Source: Sphingomonas paeninsulae | GTDB taxonomy: Bacteria; Pseudomonadota; Alphaproteobacteria; Sphingomonadales; Sphingomonadaceae | Direction of reading: 5' to 3' | Assembly: GCF_003660165.1 (NCBI RefSeq) | Contig: NZ_CP032829.1 | Coordinates: 1,687,001 to 1,751,000, forward strand | DNA: 64,000 bases | In this document: positions 1-9,043 of the stretch, piece after piece | Layout: the number at the start of each line of letters is the position of its first letter | Numbering within the stretch: position 1 is the first letter of the stretch | Program-made: the position numbers and the translations under genes | Notes under the pieces: generated by a model | What the model was told of the DNA's origin: nothing | Database searches by the model: none | The model's input: only the letters and a program-made list of their open reading frames with translations

Positions 1-125
1 GACTTGTGGGCAGACGGCTGGACCGGTGCGTTCTGGGCCTGTGCCGTGTGCGACAGGGCCATGCCCGTCGTCAGCGCAAGAGCAGTCGCCTGCATCAAAC
101 GCGCAGAGTATTTTCGAGCGATCAT
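1..125 (-). CDS. Secreted protein of unknown function (5' part only)
   Basis: Only the first 41 codons lie in the window, from an ATG at 125 running off the left edge. The reading begins MIARKYSARLMQATALALTT and continues to a likely signal-peptidase site after SHTAQA, so the product is probably exported to the periplasm or envelope. The start lies 5 bases after the stop of the EF-hand gene on the same strand, which suggests co-transcription. The mature protein is outside the window, so no function can be given. Confidence 0.6.
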   Translation of the reverse strand, partial: MIARKYSARLMQATALALTTGMALSHTAQAQNAPVQPSAHK

Positions 126-130
126 GTCGT

Positions 131-978
131 TTAGTGTTTCCGGTTGGAATGTGCAGCCCGGCGTGTGCCCATCTGCTGGGCTGGTGTTTTGGGAAGGTCG
201 GCAAGGGTCAGATAGCCCTTGTCAGTGTTCGGAGCGGCGCTTTCCAGCATGTGAAAGTGGCGCTCGGCCGCTGCGCGAAATTCGGCGAGCGTGATGATCC
301 GGTTCATGTCGGTATCGGCCGATGTGACGGGTTCATGCTGGGCAAGGAGGCTGTAGCGCGCCGCGCCGCCCATGCCTTCGGTCGCTTGCGGGCGTGAGGT
401 GCTGGAACTTGCATCTTCGTCAGAATCGGCACCACCCGTGCGACCTCCGCCACCCATGCCGCCGCCACCGGCACCAGATCCGCCGCCACGGCCCATGCCG
501 CCCCCATGATGACCACCACCATGTCCGTGGCCGCTGGCGCTGCCCTGTGCGCTACCAGGCGCGCCACCAAAGCTTTCGCCAGACTGGATTTCCGGTACGA
601 TCTGCGTTTCGTAACGGGTGACCTCATCGGGGTCGATTTCGCCGTCGTGATCCACATCGAGCGTTGCAAAGAATCGCGCCGCGTCGTTGCGCATCTCGTC
701 GATCGTCAGGTGCCCGTCATGATTGGTATCGGCCTGCGCAAACCAAGCCGCTACCGGATATGGGTCGCCTGGTGCCGCTCGAAATGGTTCGCCCGCGGGT
801 GAAATGAACAAAACGCTGCGTCGGGGACCATCAGGGCCGTGTTGCGGACCAGGTCCCGAACCCGGCAGGCCCTGTTGAGGTGCGGGAATGCTGTTGGGGT
901 GGCAGCGTCCTGACTGGGGCTGGCCAAAGCATTATTTGCGGTGAGAAGGGCGACGAGCGACAATGCAATGCAGCGCAT
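131..978 (-). CDS. Secreted EF-hand calcium-binding protein (frameshifted)
   Basis: Two frames make one gene. The first starts at ATG 978 behind AAGGAAAG and encodes a signal peptide (MRCIALSLVALLTANNALA). The second carries FISPAGEPFR and then EF-hands. Adding one base near the G run at 884-886 joins them into about 282 residues. Two canonical EF-hand loops (DTNHDGHLTIDE, DVDHDGEIDPDE) are followed by a Gly/His/Met-rich linker of about 50 residues, then two degenerate loops (DTDMNRIITLAEF, NTDKGYLTLADL). It is probably periplasmic. The broken frame is more likely a sequence error than decay, because both halves are intact. Confidence 0.75.
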
Positions 979-1032
979 ACGCTTTCCTTTTTTCAACGCA
1001 CCGCGATGGTACGGCGCGTTGCCCTTGCCGCG

Positions 1033-1620
1033 CTATAGATTTCCACCGGATGAATGCCGAGCCATTCTGCGGTGCCGGATGAAAATAAATCCTGCAATTC
1101 CGCAGACCACCAGGACGGCTGCGGCGATTGTCCAAGGGTCCGAAGCGATACGTGCGACCAGTAGTTCGAACGCGTTACCGAAGCGAAAGCCGATATAGGT
1201 GAAAACCGCCGCCCAAACCGCCGCCGACATTGCGTTGAGGATAATGAACCGGCGGGCCGGTACCTTGGAGACGCCAATCGCGATCGGGCCGGCGATCCGC
1301 ATTCCGTAAATAAAGCGAAATACGGTGCAGAACATCACCGGTCGACGTTCGATGAACCCGATGGCGCGGGCAAAGGCCGGGCGCTGGCGGACGCGTTCGA
1401 TATATTTGTTTTCACGGTGGTAGCGGGCGACGAAGAACACCAACTGGTCCGCGGCAAATGACCCCCCGAAAGCGGCAGCGGCGGCCACATAGGGATCGAC
1501 GAGATTGCGATGCGCGAGGAAGCCGCCGGTCGTAACCGCCGCCTCTCCCTCAAGCGCGGCACCTAGGAAAATGGCGACCGCACCATAAACCCGGATAAGG
1601 TGTTCGAAATTGGCGAACAT
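1033..1620 (-). CDS. DedA family membrane protein
   Basis: The 195-residue protein has several hydrophobic segments and DedA/SNARE-associated signatures: an N-terminal re-entrant region with GAALEGEAAVTTGGFLA, a central FRFIYGMRIAGPIAIG and a C-terminal membrane helix before RHRRMARHSS. DedA proteins are inner-membrane transporters, some of which flip undecaprenyl phosphate or phosphatidylethanolamine or support proton-dependent homeostasis; which applies here is unknown. The ATG is preceded by GGAG. It is divergent from the GreA/GreB-like gene. Confidence 0.85.
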   Translation of the reverse strand: MFANFEHLIRVYGAVAIFLGAALEGEAAVTTGGFLAHRNLVDPYVAAAAAFGGSFAADQLVFFVARYHRENKYIERVRQRPAFARAIGFIERRPVMFCTVFRFIYGMRIAGPIAIGVSKVPARRFIILNAMSAAVWAAVFTYIGFRFGNAFELLVARIASDPWTIAAAVLVVCGIAGFIFIRHRRMARHSSGGNL

Positions 1621-1693
1621 GAAGAGCTCCGGATGGGGTTGTCGCGCGTTTTAATGCGGTTAAGTCGATTTGACGTATGAACAGGACCAATAA

Positions 1694-2176
1694 ATGAGCG
1701 TAGCGTTCCGTCGAGAGAGCGATGAGGAACACCTTGAGCCTAAGTTCGAGGTGCCGATACCTCCTGGCCCAAATCTGGTTACTGTCAACGGTCGTGCGCT
1801 GATTGCAGCACAGGTCGAAGCATTCGAACGCGCGGTTGCCGAGGCTGGCCCGGTTATCGAAAAAACCGACGAGGCAGAGGCTTTGATGCGGGTGAAGCGC
1901 GATCTCCGTTATTGGCGGGCGCGGCTGGCAACTGCTCAGCTTTCGCCTCCGCCGCCTGAAGGGAATGTCGGTTTTGGATCACGTGTGCGATTGCGCCTGA
2001 ATGGAGCCGAGCGCACGATTGATATCGTGGGCGGTGATGAGGCCGATCCGGCGAACGGCCGACTGGCGTTCACAGCGCCGTTGGCGCGCGCGCTAATGGG
2101 ACTTGGCGAGGGGGACTTTGCCGATTTTGCCGGTAAGGTTGATGCGATCGAAGTGCTGGCGGTTCACTTCCCGTGA
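1694..2176 (+). CDS. GreA/GreB family transcription elongation factor
   Basis: This 160-residue protein has a charged, coiled-coil-prone N-terminal half (about residues 30-80) and a C-terminal FKBP-like Gre domain with GSRVRLRLNGAERTIDIVGG and PLARALMGLGEGD. Gre factors enter the RNA polymerase secondary channel and stimulate transcript cleavage in backtracked complexes. The N-terminal coil is shorter and less regular than in GreA, so it may be a Gre-like regulator instead of a canonical cleavage factor. The start ATG follows an AGGA-like site. Confidence 0.8.
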   Translation: MSVAFRRESDEEHLEPKFEVPIPPGPNLVTVNGRALIAAQVEAFERAVAEAGPVIEKTDEAEALMRVKRDLRYWRARLATAQLSPPPPEGNVGFGSRVRLRLNGAERTIDIVGGDEADPANGRLAFTAPLARALMGLGEGDFADFAGKVDAIEVLAVHFP

Positions 2177-2223
2177 TGCGACCTCTGTGACTGCGCGCAT
2201 TCCCGCCTGGCTCATTGCCAAAC

Positions 2224-3444
2224 CTAGCTCATTGCAAGCACCAGATTGCGGATTTGCGGATAAACCTGATTTTCCCATTTCCGTCCGGCGAACAAACCAT
2301 AATGGCCGACGCCGGGCTGGAGATGGTGACGCTTCAGGTGCGGGCGTAGTCCCGAACACAGGTCATGGGCGGCTGCGGTCTGACCGACCGAACAGATATC
2401 ATCGCGCTCTCCTTCGACCGTCAACAGAGCCGTGCGTCTGATCTGACCCGGATCGACCAGCTTGCCGCGATGTTCGAACAGCCCGCGTGCGAGCAGGGTT
2501 TCCTGAAATACCTGCTCGATCGTTTCCAGATAGAAATCGGCATCCATGTCGAGGACCGCAAAATATTCTTCGTAAAAGTTCTGGATAGCGGCGGCTTCGT
2601 CGGTGTTCCCCTCGGCGAGCAAATCGTAAAGTTTGAGGTGTTGATCGACATGGCGCTGCTTGTTCATTGCCATGAACGCGGTGAGTTGGAGGAAGCCGGG
2701 GTAAACCCTGCGCCCGGCACCAGCATAACGGGCCGGGACGGCAGAAATAAGCTTGTCGCGGAACCATTCGATGGGGTTGGCATTGGCCAGATCATTGACG
2801 ACAGTCGGCGAAATTCGCGTATCCACGGGGCCGCCCATCAGCGTCATCGTGGCGGGCTGGGCAGGGTTCTTGTCTGCGGCCATGATCGCCACGGCGGCCA
2901 ATGTGGGTACGCAGGGCTGACAAACGGCGAGGACGTGCTGGCGCGGGCCGATCTCTTCCAGAAAGCGGATCGTGTAATCGATATAATCGTCCAGGCCGAA
3001 CCTCCCTGCGCTGACGGGAACGTCGCGCGCATTGGCCCAGTCGGTAATATACACATCGTGATCGCGTAGCAGGACTTGCACCGTGTCCCGTAACAGTGTG
3101 GCGAAATGACCGGAGAGCGGTGCGACCACGAGCATCTTTGGCTGTGGCGTGTCCACATCGTCCTTTGCAAAATGAAGGAGATTACCGAACGGCAGAGCGA
3201 GCGTGACTTCCTCGCGCACAGAGACGGTGCGGTTGCCGACCTCTACCTTGTCGATCGCAAACGGGGGACGGATATGCGTGGCCTGAGCATTGCCGGCAAC
3301 GTCGAGCATCGCGAAGTAATTGCGAACGACGGGCATTTTGCCGAACATGCCCATCGACTCTTGAAGTTTGACCATCGAATGTGCGGCGCTGCGGAACGGC
3401 GTCATCACATCGGTCCAAGCCTGAAAAACGTCATATAGCGACAC
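2224..3444 (-). CDS. phaZ: Intracellular polyhydroxyalkanoate depolymerase
   Basis: The 406-residue alpha/beta-hydrolase matches the short-chain PHB depolymerase family that degrades native cytoplasmic granules to hydroxybutyrate units. Seen: the lipase-box-like VCQPCVP, where the first Cys is the expected nucleophile of this family, LSGHFATLLRDTV near the oxyanion region, the C-terminal LTVEGERDDICSVGQT with the acid residue, and GVGHYGLF with the catalytic His. There is no signal peptide. It starts with GTG. phaC and the phasin are about 51 kb away in the window, so the PHA genes are dispersed. Confidence 0.9.
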   Translation of the reverse strand: MSLYDVFQAWTDVMTPFRSAAHSMVKLQESMGMFGKMPVVRNYFAMLDVAGNAQATHIRPPFAIDKVEVGNRTVSVREEVTLALPFGNLLHFAKDDVDTPQPKMLVVAPLSGHFATLLRDTVQVLLRDHDVYITDWANARDVPVSAGRFGLDDYIDYTIRFLEEIGPRQHVLAVCQPCVPTLAAVAIMAADKNPAQPATMTLMGGPVDTRISPTVVNDLANANPIEWFRDKLISAVPARYAGAGRRVYPGFLQLTAFMAMNKQRHVDQHLKLYDLLAEGNTDEAAAIQNFYEEYFAVLDMDADFYLETIEQVFQETLLARGLFEHRGKLVDPGQIRRTALLTVEGERDDICSVGQTAAAHDLCSGLRPHLKRHHLQPGVGHYGLFAGRKWENQVYPQIRNLVLAMS

Positions 3445-3574
3445 TGTACGTTGCCCTTGCTCATGAAAGTCGCCGGTCGACGCTTCCCCTTGGAACGATT
3501 TAGTGCATTAATTGCTGCGTCGCGTCATGGATTAAATTTGTGATGGCAACCGGAGACTGTTTGGGAGACCCAGA

Positions 3575-4230
3575 ATGGCACGTGCGTTGTTGACGATGTC
3601 GAGCAAGACCTATTCGTCCTGGTCATTGCGCGGGTGGCTGCTGTGTCGGCTGGCCAAACTGGATATCGAGGAGAAGTCGGTGTCGATCGACGATCCTCAG
3701 AACCGCGCCGAACTGTTGCTGCTGTCACCCTCGGTACTGGTGCCCCGCCTGACCCACGACGGTGTCAGCGTGTGGGATACGCTGGCCATCGCGGAGTATC
3801 TGAACGAAGTGAAACCCGATGCAGGGCTGTATCCCGCAGATGCGATCGCGAGGGCGCACTGTCGTTCGGTTTCGGGTGAAGTGCATTCCGGTTTTGCCAA
3901 TTTGCGCTCTGCACTGCCGATGAACCTGAAAGCTCACCACACCAATTTTCGCATTTTTGCAGGCGCGAAGCCGGACATCGAACGGATCGAGACGATCTGG
4001 GCGGAATGCCTCGGTAAATACGGGGGCCATATCTGTTCGGCAAAGCGCCCACGGTGGCCGATGCGATGTTCGCTCCGGTTACGCGGCGTTTCCTGACTTA
4101 TGGCGTGAAGATGACGGCAGAGAACGCCGGCTATTGCGCAACGATCAGTGCGTGGCCGCCGATGGCCGAATGGACCGCCGCTGCTGCTGCTGAGCCTGAA
4201 GAGATGGAGGAACTCGACGTCGAGTTCTGA
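3575..4230 (+). CDS. Glutathione S-transferase family protein (frameshifted)
   Basis: The ATG at 3575 follows GGGAG. The N-terminal thioredoxin-like domain includes KTYSSWSLRGWLL and the glutathione-binding VPRLTHDGVSVWDTLAIAEYL. The frame breaks in the GGGGG run at 4022-4026. One extra G continues the protein as PYLFGKAPTVADAMFAPVTR, the expected C-terminal helical domain, ending at TGA 4228-4230 with about 218 residues. The family conjugates or reduces small electrophiles with glutathione; the substrate is unknown. As written, the frame ends early at 4096. Confidence 0.8.
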
Positions 4231-4272
4231 CCACCCTAGGACGCTTCGGATATCATCATCCAAGGGTCCAAT

Positions 4273-4779
4273 ATGTCGTTATCAATGTATCAGGCATCTG
4301 CTCCGATCTTTCTGCGTCAGTTTGCGGCGTTGACGGCTATTATCGACACTGCGCAGGCTTTTGCCAAAGCGGGCGGACTGGATGAGGCTGAGTTCATCGA
4401 TGCGCGCCTGGCTCCCGATATGCTGAACTTCGCCAAGCAGGTACAGATTGCAACCGATGGCGCGAAAGCCGGCATTGGTCGTCTTGCCGGAATCGAAATT
4501 CCCGCTTTTGCAGATACCGAAACGACATTCGACGAGCTGAAAGAACGTATCGCCAGGACCGTTGCGTTCATTCAAAGCGTCCCGGCGGCCAGCGTCGATG
4601 GAAGCGAAGACAAGGCGATCGTCTTTAAGATCCGCGACAATGAGCTGAATTTCGTGGGGCAGCCTTTTCTGCTGCACTTCGTCCTGCCGAACTTCTTTTT
4701 TCATGTAACGACCGCTTATGCCATACTGCGTCACAAGGGCGTTCAGATCGGCAAGCGTGATTTCCTAGGCGGCATCTGA
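4273..4779 (+). CDS. DUF1993 family protein
   Basis: The 168-residue protein resembles the DUF1993 family, helical proteins that look like DinB-type bundles. Visible features are the N-terminal SLSMYQASAPIFLRQFAAL and the C-terminal FVGQPFLLHFVLPNFFFHVTTAYAILRHKGVQIGKRDFLGG, which is characteristic. No catalytic residues are obvious and no function is established. It lies 42 bp after the glutathione transferase on the same strand, so the two are probably co-transcribed. It converges on the pit gene. Confidence 0.8.
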   Translation: MSLSMYQASAPIFLRQFAALTAIIDTAQAFAKAGGLDEAEFIDARLAPDMLNFAKQVQIATDGAKAGIGRLAGIEIPAFADTETTFDELKERIARTVAFIQSVPAASVDGSEDKAIVFKIRDNELNFVGQPFLLHFVLPNFFFHVTTAYAILRHKGVQIGKRDFLGGI

Positions 4780-4813
4780 TCGCTGCAATGACCCGTCTGC
4801 GACGCTCAATTCT

Positions 4814-5821
4814 TTAAGGGAACAGGCGGGTCAGTTCAAAGAAGATCGCGCCAATCGCTGCTGAGGCGGGGATCGTTACGACCCATGCGATGACAATCCG
4901 GCTGGCGATATTCCAGCGTACGGCCGACGCGCGGCGGGCCGCTCCGACGCCAACGATCGCGCCGGTTATGGTGTGCGTGGTCGATACCGGAATACCAAGG
5001 AACGACGCGGCGAAAATGACACTCGCGCCACCCGCTTCGGCGCAGAAACCCTGATGTGGGGTCAAGCGGGTGATCTTCGAACCCATCGTTTCGATGATGC
5101 GCCAGCCGCCGGTGAGCGTGCCGAGCGCGATGGCCAGATAGCAGCTTATCATCACCCAGATTGGAACATGGAAGACCGGGCCGAGCATTCCCTGTGAGAA
5201 CAACAGGACCGTGATGATACCCATTGTTTTCTGCGCGTCATTGCCGCCGTGGCTGAGCGAAAATAGCGCCGAGGATATGAGCTGGAGGCGACGAAAACTT
5301 TTGTCGGCACCCGCCGGACTGGCGCGAAGAAAAGCCCATGATGTCAGCAAGACGAGCAGCAGCGCCATAATCATGCCGAGCGTTGGCGACAGCACGATGG
5401 CGATTGCGGTTTTGGATACGCCTGACCAGACGATTGCGCCGAAGCCTGCCTTTGCCGTGCCTGCGCCCAGCAACCCGCCGACGAGCGCGTGGCTGGACGA
5501 GGAGGGGATGCCGAACCACCAGGTTATCATATTCCAGCAAATTGCGCCGATTAACGCACCGAACACGACAGCGGGAGTGACGATGCTGGCATCAACGATC
5601 CCCTTGCCGACGGTTTCGGCGACATGAAGGCCGAACACAAAGATTGCGGCGAAGTTGAAGAAAGCGGCGAAGGCGACCGCGCGACCGGGTGACAGCACGC
5701 GTGTTGCGACGACCGTAGCTATGGCGTTTCCCGCATCGTTGCGACCGTTGAGAAAATCGAACCCGAGCGCGATGGCGATCAGCGCGACGAGCAGCGGAAA
5801 GGCGAGAGTGGCTTCGTGCAC
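4814..5821 (-). CDS. pit: Low-affinity inorganic phosphate transporter, Pit family
   Basis: This 335-residue integral membrane protein carries the duplicated Pit signature: GFDFLNGRNDAGNAIATVVATRV near the N terminus and LSHGGNDAQKTMGIITVLL in the second half. SSSSHALVGGLLGAG and PVSTTHTITGAIVGVGAARR are also present. Pit proteins import metal-phosphate complexes by proton symport at the inner membrane. It starts 4 bp after the DUF47 stop, the usual pairing of a Pit carrier with its PhoU-like accessory protein. Confidence 0.93.
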   Translation of the reverse strand: MHEATLAFPLLVALIAIALGFDFLNGRNDAGNAIATVVATRVLSPGRAVAFAAFFNFAAIFVFGLHVAETVGKGIVDASIVTPAVVFGALIGAICWNMITWWFGIPSSSSHALVGGLLGAGTAKAGFGAIVWSGVSKTAIAIVLSPTLGMIMALLLVLLTSWAFLRASPAGADKSFRRLQLISSALFSLSHGGNDAQKTMGIITVLLFSQGMLGPVFHVPIWVMISCYLAIALGTLTGGWRIIETMGSKITRLTPHQGFCAEAGGASVIFAASFLGIPVSTTHTITGAIVGVGAARRASAVRWNIASRIVIAWVVTIPASAAIGAIFFELTRLFP

Positions 5822-5825
5822 GAAA

Positions 5826-6466
5826 TTAAGCGTGATCGATCACGAGACCCTGGATCTCGTTTGCGACATCCTCGAATCGGTCGATCGTGCGTTCCAGATG
5901 CTGGTAGATTTCGCGGCCGACGATGAACTGCATCGGTGATTCTGCATTGGCCTTGAACAATGCCTTCAACCCGCGATCGTGAATTTCATCGGCGTGGCCT
6001 TCCATCGTAACGAGGCGTTCGGTCAAATCATGCAGCCGACCGGCATTGTTGGCGACATTGCGAAGCAGGGGATCGCTTCGGCTGTAACGCGGGCAGCATC
6101 GACGATGATGCCTGCCATGTCGCGCATCTGCGGTTCGAAGGTCTTTACCTCGTATAATGCGATGGCTTTGGCGGTGCCGTTCATCTGGTCGATGGCGTCG
6201 TCCATGACCCCGATCAGGCTGGTAATCGCGCTGCGGTCGAACGGCGTGATGAAGGTGCGGCGGACGCTTTGCAGCACTTCGCGCGTGATATCGTCGGCCT
6301 CATGCTCGCGCTCGAAGATTTCCTTGATGTGATCGTTCATGCCGGGGCCGCCCTGAAGCAGCCGGGCAAGCGCGTCCGCGCCGCCGATCAGCGTGACCGT
6401 ATGTGCTTCGAACAGTTCGAAAAAATTGCCCTGTTTGGGCATCATCGACTGAAACCACCGTAGCAT
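5826..6466 (-). CDS. DUF47 / PhoU-like phosphate transport accessory protein (frameshifted)
   Basis: The start ATG at 6466 follows a strong GGGGGAAA site and reads MLRWFQSMMPKQGNFFELFE, the typical N terminus of the DUF47 family. The helical PhoU-like body includes EREHEADDITREVLQ and FITPFDRSAITSLIGVMDDAID. The frame breaks at the four-base run 6068-6071. One added base joins it to LLRNVANNAGRLHDLTERLV and the end at 5826, giving about 213 residues. DUF47 proteins are encoded next to Pit carriers and are thought to modulate them. In the sequence as given, this frame is also joined upstream to a NUDIX domain. Confidence 0.82.
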
Positions 6467-6934
6467 CGAATTTCCCCCGAGGCGCGTTGCGCCGAATGTT
6501 TTGTTCGCCTGTGCCGTCAACGCCGCAACGTCGCTGGCACGAAAATTACGGATGAGTGCGGCAAGGTCCGGCTCATTTACCGCCGCTGCCGCTTCCTCAA
6601 GCGGGAACCAGCGCCGTTCGCGTTCGCCAGACTCAAGCCAGTCATCCAGTTCCTCTGTCACCGCGAACGGAAACAGCGAGACATCGGCCATCAACGACGC
6701 GCCATTGTTGCGGGTCTTGCGATAGCGAAACTTGCCGAGCGGCGTTGGGCAGACCGCGCCAAGAACACCCGCTTCCTCCTCAGCTTCATGCGCGGCCGCC
6801 GCGTGCGGGCTAAGGCCGGTGATCCGATTGCCTTTTGGCACGACCCATCGCCCGGTGCCGCGCGACGTCACCAGCAGAATGCTGACGCGCGAAGCATCGT
6901 CGGTGCGATAGGGTAGGACGGCGATCTGGCGAAT
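6467..6934 (-). CDS. NUDIX hydrolase domain without clear start or stop
   Basis: The frame encodes IRQIAVLPYR, WVVPKGN and a NUDIX-like box (GLSPHAAAAHEAEEEAGV), close to the diphosphoinositol polyphosphate / diadenosine polyphosphate hydrolase branch. Two oddities are seen. No ATG, GTG or TTG lies in frame before the first strand: the frame is open back to a stop near 7009, and the first canonical start (GTG at 6871) would cut into the fold. At its 3' end there is no stop, so it runs in frame through the ribosome site of the DUF47 gene. Either base errors hide the true ends or it is a real NUDIX-DUF47 fusion. The span given is homology-based. Confidence 0.6.
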
Positions 6935-7020
6935 GGCTGGTTTTCCGAATGAATTAGTGGGCCTTTGCCCGACTAATCCGTCCGTCGCAAATCTGTAATC
7001 ACGCCAGTCCTAAACCGCAC

Positions 7021-8991
7021 TTATTCCATTTCAAGAATGACGGCATCCACAGCAAGGCTATCACCCGCCGCAGCGCTCAGGCTTTTGACGGTGCCCGACT
7101 TCTCTGCACGGAGGATGTTCTCCATTTTCATGGCTTCCACGACTGCCAGCGGTTGCCCAGCCTCGACCTTTTCACCGGCCTCAACATGGAGCGCGACAAG
7201 CAGGCCCGGCATAGGGGCGAGCAGGAAGCGCGACATGTCGGGTGGGATTTTTTCGATCATGTGCCGTGCCAGCGGCGCAACGTGCGCGGGCAGGACGCGG
7301 ACGGCATGGCTGGCCCCGCGCGTGGTCAGTTTGAACCCGGCGCGTGTGCGGACGATTTTCACGGCCAGCGGTTCGTCACCGATTTCGGCTTCGATGATAC
7401 GGTCGCCGGGAGTGTATTCCATTTCGAGGTCGAGCGGCACGCCGTCCACGGTGATTTCGTCACCGGCGAGCAGGACGTCGTGCGCGGTGCCGTCGATCAG
7501 GACTTGCCACGAGGATGGTGGCGACAGGCGCTTGCCGAGTTGGCCATCCACGCGGCGAGCGCGGTCGGCTTCTGCCGTGGCAGCAAAGGCGGCGATGGCG
7601 GCGAGCGAGCGGAGCAGGTCCGCGCTGGCAGGCGCGCCATGGAAGCCGTCGGGATATTCCTCTGCAATGAAGCCCGTCGTCAGGTTCCCGGCACGGAAGC
7701 GTGGATGCTGCATGATGGCCGACAGGAAATCGAGATTGTGGCCGACGCCTTCCAACTCGAACTGGTCGAGCGCGAGAATCTGCTTGTCGATCGCCTCTTC
7801 GCGGGTTTCGCCATAGGTGATGAGTTTGGCGATCATCGGATCGTAGAAGATCGAGACTTCGCCGCCTTCCTTCACGCCATCGTCCACGCGGACGCCGTTG
7901 ATTTCTTCGGGTGGCTGATAGCGCACGAGACGCCCGGTCGATGGCAGGAAGCCGCGATAAGGGTCTTCGGCATAAACGCGGTTTTCGATGGCCCAGCCGG
8001 TGAGTTTGACCTCATCCTGCGTCATCGGGAGCTTTTCACCATAAGCGACGCGGATCATCTGTTCGACCAGATCGACGCCGGTGATGTACTCGGTGACGGG
8101 ATGTTCGACCTGAAGCCGGGTGTTCATTTCAAGGAAGTAGAAGCTCTTGTCCGCGCCGACGATCAGTTCGACCGTTCCTGCGGAATAATAGCCCACCGCG
8201 CGGGCGAGGGCGACGGCCTGTTCGCCCATTTCCTTACGCATTTCGGGCGTGACGAAGGGCGATGGAGCCTCCTCGACAACCTTCTGGTGGCGGCGCTGGA
8301 TCGAGCATTCGCGTTCGCCGAGATACAGGATCGTGCCGTGCTGATCGCCCAAAATCTGGATTTCGATGTGGTGCGGGCTGACGATGAACTTTTCGATGAA
8401 GACGCGATCGTCGCCGAAACTGGCAAGCCCTTCGCGCTTGGTTGCTTCGAAGCCTTCGCGGACATCCTGTTCCGACCAGGCGAGGCGCATACCCTTGCCG
8501 CCGCCGCCTGCGGAGGCCTTCATCATTACCGGATAGCCGATGCCGCCCGCGATTTCGACCGCGTGTTCGGTGCTGTCGATTTCACCGACGAAGCCGGGAA
8601 CGACCGAAACGCCAGCGGCCTTTGCCAGCTTTTTGGATTCGATCTTGTCGCCCATTGCGGCGATCGCGCCGATAGGGGGGCCGATGAAAGCAATGCCATT
8701 GTCGGCAAGCGCCTGCGCGAATGACGTGCGTTCAGACAGGAAGCCGTAGCCGGGGTGAACGGCTTCAGCGCCGGTCGCCTTGCAGGCTTCGATGATCTTG
8801 TCGGCCAGCAGATACGACTGCGCGGCGGGCGAAGGACCGATGTGGACGGCTTCGTCGGCCATCAACACGAACGGGCTGCGCGCGTCGGCGTCCGAGTAAA
8901 CGGCGACGGTGGCGATGCCCATTTTTTTGGCCGTGCGAATGACCCGGCAAGCGATTTCGCCACGGTTGGCGATCAGGATTTTTTTGAACAC
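7021..8991 (-). CDS. pccA: Propionyl-CoA carboxylase alpha subunit (biotin carboxylase + BCCP)
   Basis: It carboxylates biotin and, with PccB, converts propionyl-CoA to methylmalonyl-CoA in the cytoplasm. From the GTG at 8991 (FKKILIANRGEIACRVIRT) it is about 656 residues. Visible parts are the biotin carboxylase domain with the glycine-rich ATP-grasp loop SAGGGGKGM and EMNTRLQVEHPVTE, the PCC-specific linker domain, and a C-terminal carrier domain with the biotinylation motif EAMKMEN. An in-frame start at 9075 exists but would overlap bioB, and family length favours 8991. It is the last gene of the propionate operon. Confidence 0.93.
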   Translation of the reverse strand: MFKKILIANRGEIACRVIRTAKKMGIATVAVYSDADARSPFVLMADEAVHIGPSPAAQSYLLADKIIEACKATGAEAVHPGYGFLSERTSFAQALADNGIAFIGPPIGAIAAMGDKIESKKLAKAAGVSVVPGFVGEIDSTEHAVEIAGGIGYPVMMKASAGGGGKGMRLAWSEQDVREGFEATKREGLASFGDDRVFIEKFIVSPHHIEIQILGDQHGTILYLGERECSIQRRHQKVVEEAPSPFVTPEMRKEMGEQAVALARAVGYYSAGTVELIVGADKSFYFLEMNTRLQVEHPVTEYITGVDLVEQMIRVAYGEKLPMTQDEVKLTGWAIENRVYAEDPYRGFLPSTGRLVRYQPPEEINGVRVDDGVKEGGEVSIFYDPMIAKLITYGETREEAIDKQILALDQFELEGVGHNLDFLSAIMQHPRFRAGNLTTGFIAEEYPDGFHGAPASADLLRSLAAIAAFAATAEADRARRVDGQLGKRLSPPSSWQVLIDGTAHDVLLAGDEITVDGVPLDLEMEYTPGDRIIEAEIGDEPLAVKIVRTRAGFKLTTRGASHAVRVLPAHVAPLARHMIEKIPPDMSRFLLAPMPGLLVALHVEAGEKVEAGQPLAVVEAMKMENILRAEKSGTVKSLSAAAGDSLAVDAVILEME

Positions 8992-9043
8992 GTTGGCGGT
9001 TTCCCGTTTATTTGAAGCGGTAAAGGAAGGTGGCTGCGGGGCG

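Noticed and set aside
7153-8724. 523-codon open frame on the plus strand opposite pccA
   Set aside because: It is the antisense shadow of a highly conserved gene in GC-rich DNA. Its translation has no recognisable domain and is biased to Asp, Ala, Gly and His as expected for a complementary frame.
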